Source: a bacterium (lineage in GTDB: Bacteria > Zixibacteria > MSB-5A5 > GN15 > FEB-12). Taken from it: DNA of 64,000 nt. Of the stretch, positions 44,905-53,286 are shown in pieces; position 1 is the stretch's first letter, and each line of letters begins with the position of its first letter. The stretch is from the NCBI GenBank assembly GCA_020444475.1, contig JAHLKV010000001.1:372001-436000 (forward strand). Reading direction: 5' to 3'. The notes beneath the pieces are model-generated. The model saw only the letters and a list, made by a program, of their open reading frames with translations, was not told the DNA's origin and did not search any database. Made by a program: the position numbers and the translations under genes.

Positions 44905-46404
44905 ATGGCAAAAGTGCTCACGGCGATTTCTGTTTTTTTCTTCATAGCTTCGATATCTGCAGTGGCCGGCTCCTACGATCTGGAATATCAGAACGTGTGG
45001 TCCGGTTCGACGCTTGCGCATGTCTCCCCCCTGATCGGGGCTGATGGAGAACTCGACGGGTTCGTGTATGCGGATTCCGCCGCACGCGAAGTCGTGCTCG
45101 ATCGCTGGAGCAGCGGGCCGCTGATCATCCCTCAGGCCGAGAGACCTATCTGCACGGCGCACCGTATCGATCCCACCGACAGTTCTCTCCTTCTCTATGT
45201 ACTGCGTATCGCCGACAAGGGCGCCGATCAGGAGATCCGCCTCTACCGCGTGACGCGAGGTGAAGTGGCCCTGGAAATCGCCGTCCCGCTCGAGTTTCTA
45301 TCGCTGGCTGCCACTTCGATTCGCAGTTCCTCGCTTTCCATCGTACCGATAGACGAGACTCGAAACGGCGTGCTTGTCGAGACGGTTGTCAGCGAGATTA
45401 TCGACGAGAAGATCGGGTGGTCCGAGCAGCACCTCCCCTACTGCGCCCTGCTGAGCGGCGACCTTCGCGAGGAGGTCCTCCGCCGCAATGTCTCGCGGCT
45501 GGTGGTCGGGGATCTGGTCGATGACGACGAGCTGGAGATGGCGTGGGTCGACGACCACCTTTCCTCCTGGCAGTACAGCGTATCAGCCGTCAACAGCACG
45601 GGCGCCGAGAAGTGGCAGCAGTTTGGGATATCGACGGTCGATGGTCGCACGTTGGCCGATATCAAAAGCGATGGGGGCGTGGTGAGCGCGATGCTGATCG
45701 CCGACTTTCTCCCCTGGATGCCGAACGATGAGGTCCTGTGCGCCGGTGACATGGAAGATCTGGCCGGGCTCTATCCCGGGCGGCGACCGCATGTCGGCTG
45801 CTATGATCTGTCGAGCGGCCGGCCGCGCGAAGTATGGTATCGGGAGATGCCGGCGTGTGAGTTTACTCTTGTCTCACAGAACAGGCATTTCGTTGCCGGC
45901 ATGATCGCTGATCAGTCCGTGATCATTCTTGACAGCTGGACCGGAGAACTCATCGACTCCCTGGCATTCGACCAGCCGATCGCATCGTGGACACTGTTCG
46001 AGACCAACCAGCACCAACCAGAGATACATCTGATCGGTTTCATCTCCGACACCATGGTGGTCTACCGCTTCGACCTGGCGTTTGCAGAAAGAAGCGCACA
46101 CGCCGGAGCCGAACCGGAGCTGCCGCCGACGTTCATGCTGCATCAGAACTACCCCAACCCGTTCAACGGCTCAACCCAGATACGGTTTACCAGCCTCGAA
46201 AGCCAACGTCTGAGTCTCAAGATATTCAACGTTCTCGGTCAGGAGATTGCATGGCTGGCAGAGTCTAATTTTGGAGTGGGAGATTTCGAGTATCATTGGG
46301 ACGGCGCCGATGATTTTGGCAGCCCGCAGGCAAGTGGAATCTATTTCGCGCAACTGCGCTCCGCGACCCAGTCACAGATAATCAAGCTGATATACTTGAA
46401 GTAG
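44905..46404 (+). CDS. Secreted protein with FlgD-like/type IX sorting C-terminal domain
   Basis: The ATG at 44905 follows GAGGGA at seven bases; a TTG two codons earlier is possible. The 499-residue protein has a signal peptide ('MAKVLTAISVFFFIASISAVAG') and a beta-rich body with repeats like 'RLVVGDLVDDDELEMAWVDD', suggesting a propeller or VCBS-like fold. The C-terminal domain begins 'HQNYPNPFNGSTQIRF', continues 'LKIFNVLGQEIAWL' and ends 'SGIYFAQLRS', the classic type A sorting domain. It should be a client of the PorU/PorV-like system near 22-28 kb. The biological role is unknown. It ends 5 bases before the convergent gene at 46410. Confidence 0.82.
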   Translation: MAKVLTAISVFFFIASISAVAGSYDLEYQNVWSGSTLAHVSPLIGADGELDGFVYADSAAREVVLDRWSSGPLIIPQAERPICTAHRIDPTDSSLLLYVLRIADKGADQEIRLYRVTRGEVALEIAVPLEFLSLAATSIRSSSLSIVPIDETRNGVLVETVVSEIIDEKIGWSEQHLPYCALLSGDLREEVLRRNVSRLVVGDLVDDDELEMAWVDDHLSSWQYSVSAVNSTGAEKWQQFGISTVDGRTLADIKSDGGVVSAMLIADFLPWMPNDEVLCAGDMEDLAGLYPGRRPHVGCYDLSSGRPREVWYREMPACEFTLVSQNRHFVAGMIADQSVIILDSWTGELIDSLAFDQPIASWTLFETNQHQPEIHLIGFISDTMVVYRFDLAFAERSAHAGAEPELPPTFMLHQNYPNPFNGSTQIRFTSLESQRLSLKIFNVLGQEIAWLAESNFGVGDFEYHWDGADDFGSPQASGIYFAQLRSATQSQIIKLIYLK

Positions 46405-46409
46405 CCCGA

Positions 46410-47180
46410 CTATTCCGACTCGCTCGTGGCGGTATCACTCACGGCCGAGCTGTCAGCGGTCCCCTCAGTCCCGATCAATGTGAATTCCACTCCACCGTTG
46501 TGGAAGTCAACCACGCGAAGCGGGTGGTTGCGCTTGGTCATGTCGATACACTGGCGCGGCGAACCGGTCCTCGACGGAAACCCTTCCTCTGGCTCCATCG
46601 CTGAGCCGTAGTAGTTGAACACCTGGTGCGACATGAGGGCTTTAAGCGCTTTTTTGTCGGAGATGACATTGTCCCGGCATTCCTCCCAGTAGAAAAACAG
46701 CGAGACCGACGTGTCCAGCGTAAACGCCTCTGCATCGTACGCTACCACGATATCGACCAGGCCGGCCTTGCGATCGAATCCGAGACACTCCGGCTTTTCG
46801 GGACCGGGGCTTGCTTTTGCAAGGCCGATCACTTTCCAGAGCGAGAACGGTTGAAGCGGGTCGTACTGATCATACAGGTCCCGCGCGTCGAAATACTCCC
46901 ACCGGCACGAGTCCGGGATTTCACCCGGCAGAATCTCGAGTATACTCACCAGCCTGCTGTCACATCCGATCTTGAGATCGAAACCGGCCACTTCGGACGA
47001 GCCAGCCTGCACGCTGAGCGTGAGGGTGTCTACGACCTGGTCCGCTGTCGCCACGACTCGTGGCAGGTACAGAGCAATTCGCGGCTGCGCCTGATCCACA
47101 CCGGTCGAGTCGGCGGCGAAAGCGCCTGCCGTCGAAACCGCAAGCAGCGCGAAGATCACGAGTGTCGTGTGCATTCTCAT
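46410..47180 (-). CDS. Secreted cohesin-like hypothetical protein
   Basis: A 256-residue protein with a signal peptide ('LVIFALLAVSTAGAFA'). The body resembles a cohesin-type beta sandwich: 'VDTLTLSVQAGSSEVAGFDL' and 'SILEILPGE' early on, then 'AGLVDIVVAYDAEAF'. It ends in a Ser/Thr-rich tail. The start at 47180 (or 47174) lies just 5 bases after the U-run of a terminator hairpin, leaving no room for its own promoter or ribosome binding site outside that hairpin. The upstream neighbour is a second secreted protein of similar style. The function is unknown. Confidence 0.7.
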   Translation of the reverse strand: MRMHTTLVIFALLAVSTAGAFAADSTGVDQAQPRIALYLPRVVATADQVVDTLTLSVQAGSSEVAGFDLKIGCDSRLVSILEILPGEIPDSCRWEYFDARDLYDQYDPLQPFSLWKVIGLAKASPGPEKPECLGFDRKAGLVDIVVAYDAEAFTLDTSVSLFFYWEECRDNVISDKKALKALMSHQVFNYYGSAMEPEEGFPSRTGSPRQCIDMTKRNHPLRVVDFHNGGVEFTLIGTEGTADSSAVSDTATSESE

Positions 47181-47185
47181 AGAAC

Positions 47186-47214
47186 AAAAAAAAGCCCGCC
47201 GTCCGGCGGGCTTT
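47186..47214 (-). terminator. Intrinsic terminator between the two cohesin-like genes
   Basis: On the minus strand an 11-bp stem (AAAGCCCGCCG/CGGCGGGCTTT, two-base loop) runs into eight T's. It follows the stop of the 47228 gene by 13 bases and fits its transcript end. It also lies immediately before the next start codon, so read-through or a regulated leader may feed that gene. Confidence 0.85.
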
Positions 47215-47227
47215 GTATCTATCCGTA

Positions 47228-47830
47228 CTACTTAACGACCTTGAAGGTATACGGTCCGCCCCAGGCAGCCTTCTCTTCGTTGCCGTATTTCCAATAGCCA
47301 CCCGGCGGGAAGAATGAGCTGTCAACAACGAGTGTCCCTTCGCCCATAACTTTCGCACTCCATGAAATGACTTTCTGCGAATCATGCGGCTCGTACATGG
47401 TACGGACGGTCACACCGCCGAATCCAACCGTGTCCGGCAGTTTGCCGTCCCAGCTGCGCTCCGAGACCCACACGCCGCCGAGATCAAAAACCGACTTATC
47501 CTCAAAACCGTTGAAGCCTTTGACGTCGCCCGCCTTGTTGATTCCGTTGCCGGAGTCTGCGAGATGAACGATCTGTGCGATGTCATTCGAGAAGATCTTG
47601 AATCCGGCCGAGAAGCCGCGGCGGTCTTTATCGTTGGAGAAGTACAGGTCGAAGTTCACCGGCTCGCCGGCCTTGATCGTGCCGGCATCAACCGCGCCCG
47701 GTCCGGAGATTTTCAGTTCGATGGCGGGCGCTTCAAGTTTCGGTTTCGCCGCCTTCTCCTGAGCAACGGCAAACGCCGCAATCATCAGACATACGGCGAC
47801 GGCGAGGATGATCGTTTTCTGTGGACGCAT
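47228..47830 (-). CDS. Secreted hypothetical protein, cohesin-like
   Basis: A 200-residue protein with a signal peptide ('ILAVAVCLMIAAFAVAQ') and a Lys/Ala/Pro linker. A beta-sandwich-like domain follows with 'INLYFSNDKD'-type strands such as 'AGEPVNFDLYFSNDKDRRG' and 'AGFKIFSNDIAQIVHL'. It resembles the next gene in general layout but not closely in sequence. It has a strong terminator after it and its own divergent spacer with sdhC upstream. No enzyme motif was seen; a binding or structural role is likely but unproven. Confidence 0.7.
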   Translation of the reverse strand: MRPQKTIILAVAVCLMIAAFAVAQEKAAKPKLEAPAIELKISGPGAVDAGTIKAGEPVNFDLYFSNDKDRRGFSAGFKIFSNDIAQIVHLADSGNGINKAGDVKGFNGFEDKSVFDLGGVWVSERSWDGKLPDTVGFGGVTVRTMYEPHDSQKVISWSAKVMGEGTLVVDSSFFPPGGYWKYGNEEKAAWGGPYTFKVVK

Positions 47831-48177
47831 GAAGGACTCCTGTTATTGCAGAAAATAGTAGTCGTTAATTTCCAGCCGCGACACAATTAGAAGTGAAGAA
47901 CAGTTATAATACGAAACGGATCGGCAGGTGTCAATCCCTGCCGCACTCCGTCTCCGGTGTTATACGCCTCGGACATACCGTTGGAGCCACGGTTTTTTTC
48001 ATCGAAACACTCATCTTACCGGACACCTATACGGGCCTGTCCGACCGACATTTTCGCCATTCCAGTCGCCGGGCCCGGCCCCGCTCGTTCGGGCCTAAGT
48101 AGTTGCTACATTTTTCGTTTGACTGCCCAAACAGGACGCTATATAATCGCCTATTATCAACCAAGAGGGATATGTTT
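47831..48177. other. Divergent spacer before sdhC
   Basis: About 350 bases between two divergent genes. The right side holds the sdhC promoter described separately. The left side must hold the promoter of the 47228 gene, which I could not define. No gene or repeat was recognised here. Confidence 0.5.
48119..48147 (+). promoter_or_regulatory. Near-consensus sigma-70 promoter of sdhCAB
   Basis: TTGACT (48119-48124) and TATAAT (48142-48147) are separated by exactly 17 bases, matching 11 of 12 consensus positions. The start point would be near 48154, giving a leader of about 24 bases that contains the AGAGGGA box of sdhC. It suggests strong constitutive expression unless repressed. Confidence 0.8.
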
Positions 48178-48900
48178 ATGAGCACTGTTGCGACGTCTCG
48201 ATCTTCTACGGTTGTCCACGCCCTCACCAAAACTTCCCTGGGACAGAAGTATCTTATGGCCGTTTCCGGGCTTGTTGCCCTGTTGTTTGTGATCGGCCAT
48301 ATGGTGGGCAACCTGCAGATTTTTCTGGGACAGGACCAAATCAACCATTACGCCGAAACACTTCAAAATCTCGGACCGCTCCTCTGGGTCATCCGAGGTT
48401 TTCTGATCCTGTTTATCCTCATTCATATCTGGGAGGGTATCAAGCTCAAGCTGGAGAACGTCGCCTCCCGACCTGAGCCGTACAGCTATCGCAAGTACCG
48501 AAAGGCGTCGCTGGCGTCGCGCACCATGATCTGGACCGGCCTGATCATTGCCTCGTTTGTTGGATATCACCTGGCCCACTTCACGGTGCAGGCCACCAAC
48601 CCGGCCTTCAAGACACTGGTCGATGCCCAGGGTCGGCACGATGTCTATTCGATGATGATCCTCGGTTTCCAGAACGTCTGGGTTTCGCTCCTCTACATCA
48701 TCGCGATCGGCCTGCTGTGCTATCACCTCAGCCACGGTGTGACGAGCATGTTCCAGTCGATGGGACTCAACAAGCCGGAGACACAACCGACCCTCGACAA
48801 GATCGGCCTCACCCTCTCGGTCATTCTCTTTCTTGGATATATCTCGATACCGCTGTCGATCCTTGCCGGTATTGTCAACCTTCCGAAGGGAGGGATGTAA
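48178..48900 (+). CDS. sdhC: Succinate dehydrogenase cytochrome b subunit (b558 family)
   Basis: The ATG at 48178 is seven bases after AGAGGGA; the ATG at 48172 is too close to the box. The 240-residue integral membrane protein has five helices with His residues for two hemes: 'VIGHMVGNLQIF', 'FILIHIWEG', 'VGYHLAHFTV' and 'LLCYHLSHGV'. This is the single-anchor type B family seen in Bacteroidetes and Bacillus, with no separate SdhD. It anchors SdhA and SdhB and passes electrons to the quinone. The stop is followed by sdhA after 3 bases. Confidence 0.93.
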   Translation: MSTVATSRSSTVVHALTKTSLGQKYLMAVSGLVALLFVIGHMVGNLQIFLGQDQINHYAETLQNLGPLLWVIRGFLILFILIHIWEGIKLKLENVASRPEPYSYRKYRKASLASRTMIWTGLIIASFVGYHLAHFTVQATNPAFKTLVDAQGRHDVYSMMILGFQNVWVSLLYIIAIGLLCYHLSHGVTSMFQSMGLNKPETQPTLDKIGLTLSVILFLGYISIPLSILAGIVNLPKGGM

Positions 48901-48903
48901 GTC

Positions 48904-50817
48904 ATGCAGCTCGAAACCAAAGTACCGTCGGGAGCACTTGCGGCAAAGTGGGACAAGCACCGCTTCGAGATGAAGCTGGTCAACCCGGCCAACAAACGTA
49001 AATATCGCGCGATCATTGTCGGTTCCGGCCTTGCCGGCGCTTCGGCTGCCGCATCGATGGCCGAACTGGGCTACCAGGTATCGTGCTTCTGTTTTCAGGA
49101 TTCCCCTCGTCGCGCGCACTCGATCGCCGCACAGGGCGGAATCAACGCCGCCAAGAATTACCAGAACGACGGTGACTCGATCTGGCGGCTCTTCTACGAC
49201 ACCGTCAAGGGCGGCGACTTCCGCTCCCGCGAAGCCAACGTATACCGCCTCGCGCAGGTGTCCACCGAAATCATCGACCAGTGCGTCGCCCAGGGTGTCC
49301 CGTTCGCCCGCGAGTATGGCGGCACGCTCTCCAACCGTTCGTTCGGCGGCGCGCAGGTCTCCCGTACCTTCTACGCGCGCGGCCAAACCGGTCAGCAGCT
49401 TCTGCTCGGGGCCTACCAGGCCCTCGCCCGTCAGATCGGACTCGGCAAGGTGAAGATGTACTCCCGCCACGAGATGCTCGATATCGTCCTCGTTGATGGT
49501 GTCGCACGCGGTATCATCACCCGCAATCTGGTGACCGGCGAAGTGAAGTCGTTCGCCGCCGATGCGGTGGTGCTGGCTACCGGCGGTTATGGCAACGTCT
49601 TCTATCTCTCGACCAACGCCAAAGGATGCAATGTCACGGCGGCTTACCGCGCCTACAAAAAAGGCGCCCTGTTTGCGAATCCCTGCTACACGCAGATCCA
49701 CCCGACCTGCATCCCCGTCTCGGGCGACTACCAGTCGAAACTCACCCTGATGTCCGAGTCGCTCCGCAACGATGGCCGCATCTGGGTACCGAAAAAGAAG
49801 GGCGACAATCGCAAGCCGGGTGACATTCCGGAGAACGAACGCGATTACTACCTCGAGCGTAAATACCCCAGTTTCGGCAACCTCGCCCCGCGCGATATCT
49901 CTTCGCGGGCTGCGAAAGAGGTCTGCGATGAAGGTCGCGGGGTTGGTGAGACCGGACGCGGTGTCTATCTCGATTTCGCCGACGCCATCAACCGGCTCGG
50001 CAAAGCCGTTATCGAGGATCGCTACGGCAACCTCTTCCAGATGTACGAGCGTATCACCGGCGAAGACCCGTACTCCGTGCCGATGCGCATCTTCCCCGCC
50101 TCGCACTACACCATGGGTGGGCTGTGGGTCGACTACAACCTGATGAGCAACATCCCGGGGCTGCACGTGATCGGCGAAGCCAACTTCTCGGATCACGGCG
50201 CCAACCGGCTGGGCGCCTCGGCGCTTATGCAGGGGCTGGCCGACGGCTACTTCGTGCTTCCCTATACGATCGGCGACTTCTTCGCCCGCACCGGTCCGTC
50301 GGGAATCACCGAAGAGCATGCCGAGTTCAAGAAGGCCGAAGAGGACCTCAACAACAAGGTCAAGCAACTGCTTTCGATCAAGGGATCGAAGACCGTCGAC
50401 CATTTCCATCGCGAGCTCGGCAAGATCATGTGGGACTATTGCGGCATGGCGCGCAACGATGCCGGCCTGCGCAAAGGTCTGGAATTGATCCCGAAACTTC
50501 GCGAGGAATTTTGGAACGATGTCAACGTCCTCGGCGAAGGACTCGAGATGAACATGTCGCTGGAGAAAGCCGGCCGCGTGGCCGACTTCCTGGAGTTCGC
50601 CGAGATCATGTGTCACGACGCACTCGACCGCGATGAGTCCTGCGGCGCCCACTTCCGCGAAGAACACCAGACTGAAGAAGGTGAGGCATTGCGCAACGAC
50701 AAGGACTACTGCTATGTCGCGGCCTGGGAGTACGCCGGTGAGGGTCAGGCCCCTCGGCTCCACAAAGAGGAGCTGAAATTCGAGAACGTGGAACTGGCGA
50801 CAAGGAGCTACAAATAA
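48904..50817 (+). CDS. sdhA: Succinate dehydrogenase/fumarate reductase flavoprotein subunit
   Basis: A 637-residue FAD enzyme. The dinucleotide site is '[20 protein letters not shown]' and the covalent FAD His lies in '[17 protein letters not shown]'. Active-site segments are 'IHPTCIP', '[13 protein letters not shown]' and '[20 protein letters not shown]'. It matches the Bacillus/Wolinella-type SdhA/FrdA group, in line with the type B anchor. It oxidises succinate (or reduces fumarate) in the TCA cycle. Its TAA overlaps the sdhB ATG by one base. A long antisense frame across the gene is a shadow. Confidence 0.96.
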   Translation: MQLETKVPSGALAAKWDKHRFEMKLVNPANKRKYRAIIVGSGLAGASAAASMAELGYQVSCFCFQDSPRRAHSIAAQGGINAAKNYQNDGDSIWRLFYDTVKGGDFRSREANVYRLAQVSTEIIDQCVAQGVPFAREYGGTLSNRSFGGAQVSRTFYARGQTGQQLLLGAYQALARQIGLGKVKMYSRHEMLDIVLVDGVARGIITRNLVTGEVKSFAADAVVLATGGYGNVFYLSTNAKGCNVTAAYRAYKKGALFANPCYTQIHPTCIPVSGDYQSKLTLMSESLRNDGRIWVPKKKGDNRKPGDIPENERDYYLERKYPSFGNLAPRDISSRAAKEVCDEGRGVGETGRGVYLDFADAINRLGKAVIEDRYGNLFQMYERITGEDPYSVPMRIFPASHYTMGGLWVDYNLMSNIPGLHVIGEANFSDHGANRLGASALMQGLADGYFVLPYTIGDFFARTGPSGITEEHAEFKKAEEDLNNKVKQLLSIKGSKTVDHFHRELGKIMWDYCGMARNDAGLRKGLELIPKLREEFWNDVNVLGEGLEMNMSLEKAGRVADFLEFAEIMCHDALDRDESCGAHFREEHQTEEGEALRNDKDYCYVAAWEYAGEGQAPRLHKEELKFENVELATRSYK

Positions 50818-51557
50818 TGAATCTGACCTTACACGTCTGGCGCCAGAAAAACGCCACCGACAAAGGACGGATGGAGACCTACCAGGCCACCGACATCAAC
50901 GAACACATGTCGTTTCTCGAGATGCTCGATGTTGTCAACGAGGACCTGATCGGCAAGGGTATCGATCCGATTCATTTCGACCATGACTGCCGCGAAGGCA
51001 TCTGCGGGATGTGTTCGCTGGTCATCAACGGCATCCCGCACGGACCGGAGCGCGCCACCACCGTCTGCCAGCTGCACATGCGGCACTTCAAGGACGGCGA
51101 TGAAATCTATATCGAGCCGTGGCGGGCGAAGGCGTTCCCGGTTATCAAAGACCTCATTGTCGATCGCTCCGCATTCGATCGTATTATCCAGGCAGGCGGA
51201 TTTGTCTCGGTCAACACGGGCGGCACTCCCGACGCCAACGCGATTCCGATTTCGAAGTCGGACGCCGACGAGGCGATGGATTTCGCGCAGTGTATCGGCT
51301 GCGGCGCCTGTGTGGCGGCCTGCAAAAACGCCTCGGCGATGTTGTTTGTCGGCGCCAAGATCGCCCAGCTGGCGGCCCTGCCGCAGGGGAAGGTCGAGGC
51401 CGAACGGCGCGTGAAGGCGATGGTCGCGCAGATGGACAAGGAAGGTTTCGGCAACTGCACGAACTACTACGAGTGCGAAGCGGTCTGCCCGAAAGAGATC
51501 AGCGTGAAGGGTATCGCCAAGATGAACCGCGAGTTCTTCAAATCGATGAAGGGCTGA
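50817..51557 (+). CDS. sdhB: Succinate dehydrogenase iron-sulfur subunit
   Basis: A 246-residue protein with the [2Fe-2S] site '[18 protein letters not shown]' and a later Cys in 'TTVCQLHM'. The second cluster region is '[17 protein letters not shown]', with further Cys residues in '[16 protein letters not shown]'. The pattern fits the type B dehydrogenases, carrying three clusters that relay electrons from SdhA to SdhC. It begins one base inside the sdhA stop. Two hairpins follow the stop. Confidence 0.95.
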   Translation: MNLTLHVWRQKNATDKGRMETYQATDINEHMSFLEMLDVVNEDLIGKGIDPIHFDHDCREGICGMCSLVINGIPHGPERATTVCQLHMRHFKDGDEIYIEPWRAKAFPVIKDLIVDRSAFDRIIQAGGFVSVNTGGTPDANAIPISKSDADEAMDFAQCIGCGACVAACKNASAMLFVGAKIAQLAALPQGKVEAERRVKAMVAQMDKEGFGNCTNYYECEAVCPKEISVKGIAKMNREFFKSMKG

Positions 51558-51570
51558 GCGGACAATTGAA

Positions 51571-51643
51571 ACCCACCATAAATGGTGGGCCACCCGACCA
51601 ATGACCTTTAGAGTGGCGTCAGGCGACCCCGCCTGACGCCACT
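51571..51643 (+). terminator. Two hairpins after the sdh operon
   Basis: A CCCACCAT/ATGGTGGG stem lies at 51572-51589. A perfect 14-bp stem (AGTGGCGTCAGGCG/CGCCTGACGCCACT, loop of four) lies at 51612-51643, followed by TCTTGTT. They are well placed to end sdh transcription, although the T-run is weak. The second stem could equally be one more repeat of the following island. Confidence 0.6.
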
Positions 51644-51654
51644 TCTTGTTGAGG

Positions 51655-51681
51655 AGCCGGGCTGCAAGCAGCCTCGGGCCA
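51655..51681 (+). repeat. GTAG-hairpin family AGCCGGGCTGC, copy
   Basis: The core GCCGGGCTGCAAGCAGCCTCGG forms an 8-10 bp hairpin. Other copies lie at 51802-51830 and 52383-52411 in the same orientation, both ending CGGCCTAC, and at 36332-36360 in the reverse orientation, beginning GTAGGCCG. This copy ends GGGCCACTCG, so its CTAC border has mutated to CCAC. Confidence 0.8.
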
Positions 51682-51701
51682 CTCGTGCTCATCTCTTGTG
51701 G

Positions 51702-51785
51702 CCTTTCGATCGTGCGTGGTGTACGTCCTCGTGCACTACGTGACCTTTCGATCGTGCGTGGTGTACGTCCTCTTGTACCACGTGA
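51702..51785 (+). repeat. Two tandem 42-bp copies of the GTGCGTGGTGTACGTCCTC element
   Basis: CCTTTCGATCGTGCGTGGTG and the following 22 bases are repeated with a 42-base period (51702-51743 and 51744-51785); the second copy has TTGTACC in place of CGTGCACT. Each forms an imperfect hairpin around GTCCTC with G-U-compatible mismatches. Further copies lie at 36648-36676 and, inverted, at 52431-52461. Confidence 0.8.
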
Positions 51786-52254
51786 CCTTTCACATTTCCT
51801 GAGCCGGGCTGCAAGCAGCCTCGGCCTACTCGTACTCATCTCTCGTGGCCCACCTATAGCGGAATCCGCCGGGGGCGGATGGAGCGACAGGTGGGGTGCG
51901 CTACTCGTCCAACGGTCGGCTCCGCGAGATAGTAGACTCCCACCTGCCGGTCGCCGCAGGCGACCTTTAGGTGGGCCACAAGCGAGTCGAATCGCAACTC
52001 GATGCGAAAGTCCGAACCGCGGGGGTTCGGACCTACGAATCTTCCCGGATAGATTCCCTCTTCCGAGGGAATGACAGAACTTCGTTCTGTCTGTGATCGT
52101 GGCAGGACCGCTTCGTGCTTCGCACTTGGGTCCTGCCCTACGACTGCCCTCCGCAATTTCACTACCAAATCGCAGGCAAACCGAAAACTGCCCGCCTTTG
52201 TAAGGACATGTGTGTGCGCGGTCGATGCTTCGCGCTTATAGGGAGGAAGAGATG

Positions 52255-52331
52255 TTTTTTAACCCTAAAAAATAACGAAACAAACCCATTTCGCCGTAAG
52301 CGGCACGCGGACAGGATGGTACAACGATGTT
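52255..52331 (+). repeat. AT-rich dispersed element, copy 2
   Basis: Inverted copy of the element at 39045-39111. Shared blocks include AACCCATTTCGC and GTACAA, with a TAAAAAA run before them. It lies inside the palindrome island, 28 bases before the GTCAGGTCGC hairpin. In the other locus the same two elements also lie near each other, so a block of more than 100 bases may have been copied. Confidence 0.7.
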
Positions 52332-52477
52332 TTGGATTTCTGAAGGCGTGGCGAGTAGGTCAGGTCGCTTGCGACCTGACAGAAGCCGGGCTGCAAGCAG
52401 CCTCGGCCTACGCGACTATCTGCGAAAGGCTCCGTGGTGCACGAGGACGTACACTACGCACATCGGTTGAAGCGACG

Positions 52478-53278
52478 TTACAATTCCAGCGTCATCCCGG
52501 GTTCGGCCAGGAGGACGCGGTCGAGACCGGAGCGGGCGATCTTCTCGCGTAAACGGGCGATCTCGTTTTCGTCGCCGAGGTGCGTGAAAATCATCGTGCC
52601 GATATCGGCGTCTTTCATGTAGTCGAGAATCCGGTCGGCGTCGACATGAGTCGAGTCGACCAGCACGTACGCGCAGCCATCGAGATACGGCCTGATCTCT
52701 TCGAAGGAGGCCAGGTCGGCCGAGTAGAACGCTTTGGTCGGACCCGTCGAACTCTGCCCTGCCGCAACCTCAATCAGGAAAGAGTGGCAGAGGAGTTTGT
52801 TGTCGCCGCCGAACTTGTCGACCCGTTCGACAAAGCGGCTCAGATGCGAATTGGGGATGGTGCGGATCGTGTAGCCTTCGCCCTCGTGCGTGATCGCGCC
52901 GTGGTAGCCTTCGACCGTAAACTCAAACGGGAAGGTCTCGGGGAACATATAGAGCGCGCGCATGTAGCGGTCGAACGGCTCGGTGAAGTCTTCGGGGAGG
53001 TACAGACCAAGTCTGTCTTTGCGTTTCGTAAGGTAAATGGACTGGACGAAAAGCGGCAGGTCGGTGACGTGGTCCGGGTGGGTATGGCTGATAAAGATTT
53101 CGCTCACCTTGGTGAAGTCGAAGCCATACCGAAGAAACGCGCCGGTGACGCCGCCGCCGCAGTCAAACAGGACCAGTCTCTCCCCTACTTTCAGCAGATA
53201 ACCCGACGTGACGTTGTTGTCGAGTCCGGATATCTGCCGATTGGCGGCGCAACCGAGGATGGTGAGGCTGTTGGTCAT
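52478..53278 (-). CDS. Metallo-beta-lactamase-fold hydrolase, RNase Z-like
   Basis: The start at 53278 gives 'MTNSLTILGCAANRQISG'; an open extension to 53329 runs into the threonine aldolase gene. The 266-residue product has the metal motif 'SHTHPDHVTDL' (HxHxDH), a later His in 'IPNSHLSRF', Asp in 'FYSADLASF' and His in 'IFTHLGDE'. This set is typical of the RNase Z/ElaC and related phosphodiesterase branch. The spacing and the absence of the exosite arm make tRNA 3' processing uncertain; a phosphodiesterase role is possible. It follows the aldolase gene by 8 bases. Confidence 0.82.
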   Translation of the reverse strand: MTNSLTILGCAANRQISGLDNNVTSGYLLKVGERLVLFDCGGGVTGAFLRYGFDFTKVSEIFISHTHPDHVTDLPLFVQSIYLTKRKDRLGLYLPEDFTEPFDRYMRALYMFPETFPFEFTVEGYHGAITHEGEGYTIRTIPNSHLSRFVERVDKFGGDNKLLCHSFLIEVAAGQSSTGPTKAFYSADLASFEEIRPYLDGCAYVLVDSTHVDADRILDYMKDADIGTMIFTHLGDENEIARLREKIARSGLDRVLLAEPGMTLEL

Positions 53279-53286
53279 GGATGCCG

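Larger units (their letters stand above)
51558..52477. other. Gene-free island of palindromic elements
   Basis: About 920 bases with no credible gene; frames that stay open here only translate repeats. At least ten hairpins of six or more kinds follow one another: GGGCTGC/GCAGCCTC types (51655, 51802, 52383), CCCACCT/AGGTGGG types (51849, 51939), GTCCGAACC (52010), ATTCCCTC/GAGGGAAT (52053), GACAGAAC/GTTCTGTC (52073), GGCAGGACC/GGTCCTGCC (52101) and GTCAGGTCGC (52359). Most are bounded on one side by CTAC or GTAG. Confidence 0.8.

Noticed and set aside
48157-50763. 868-codon antisense frame across sdhC and sdhA
   Set aside because: The sense strand codes for clear SdhC and SdhA proteins; the antisense frame is a composition artefact.
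52115-52552. Plus-strand frame of 145 codons in the hairpin island
   Set aside because: It is a translation of dispersed repeats; the shared peptide with the 39 kb region follows from shared DNA, and it runs antisense into the hydrolase gene.
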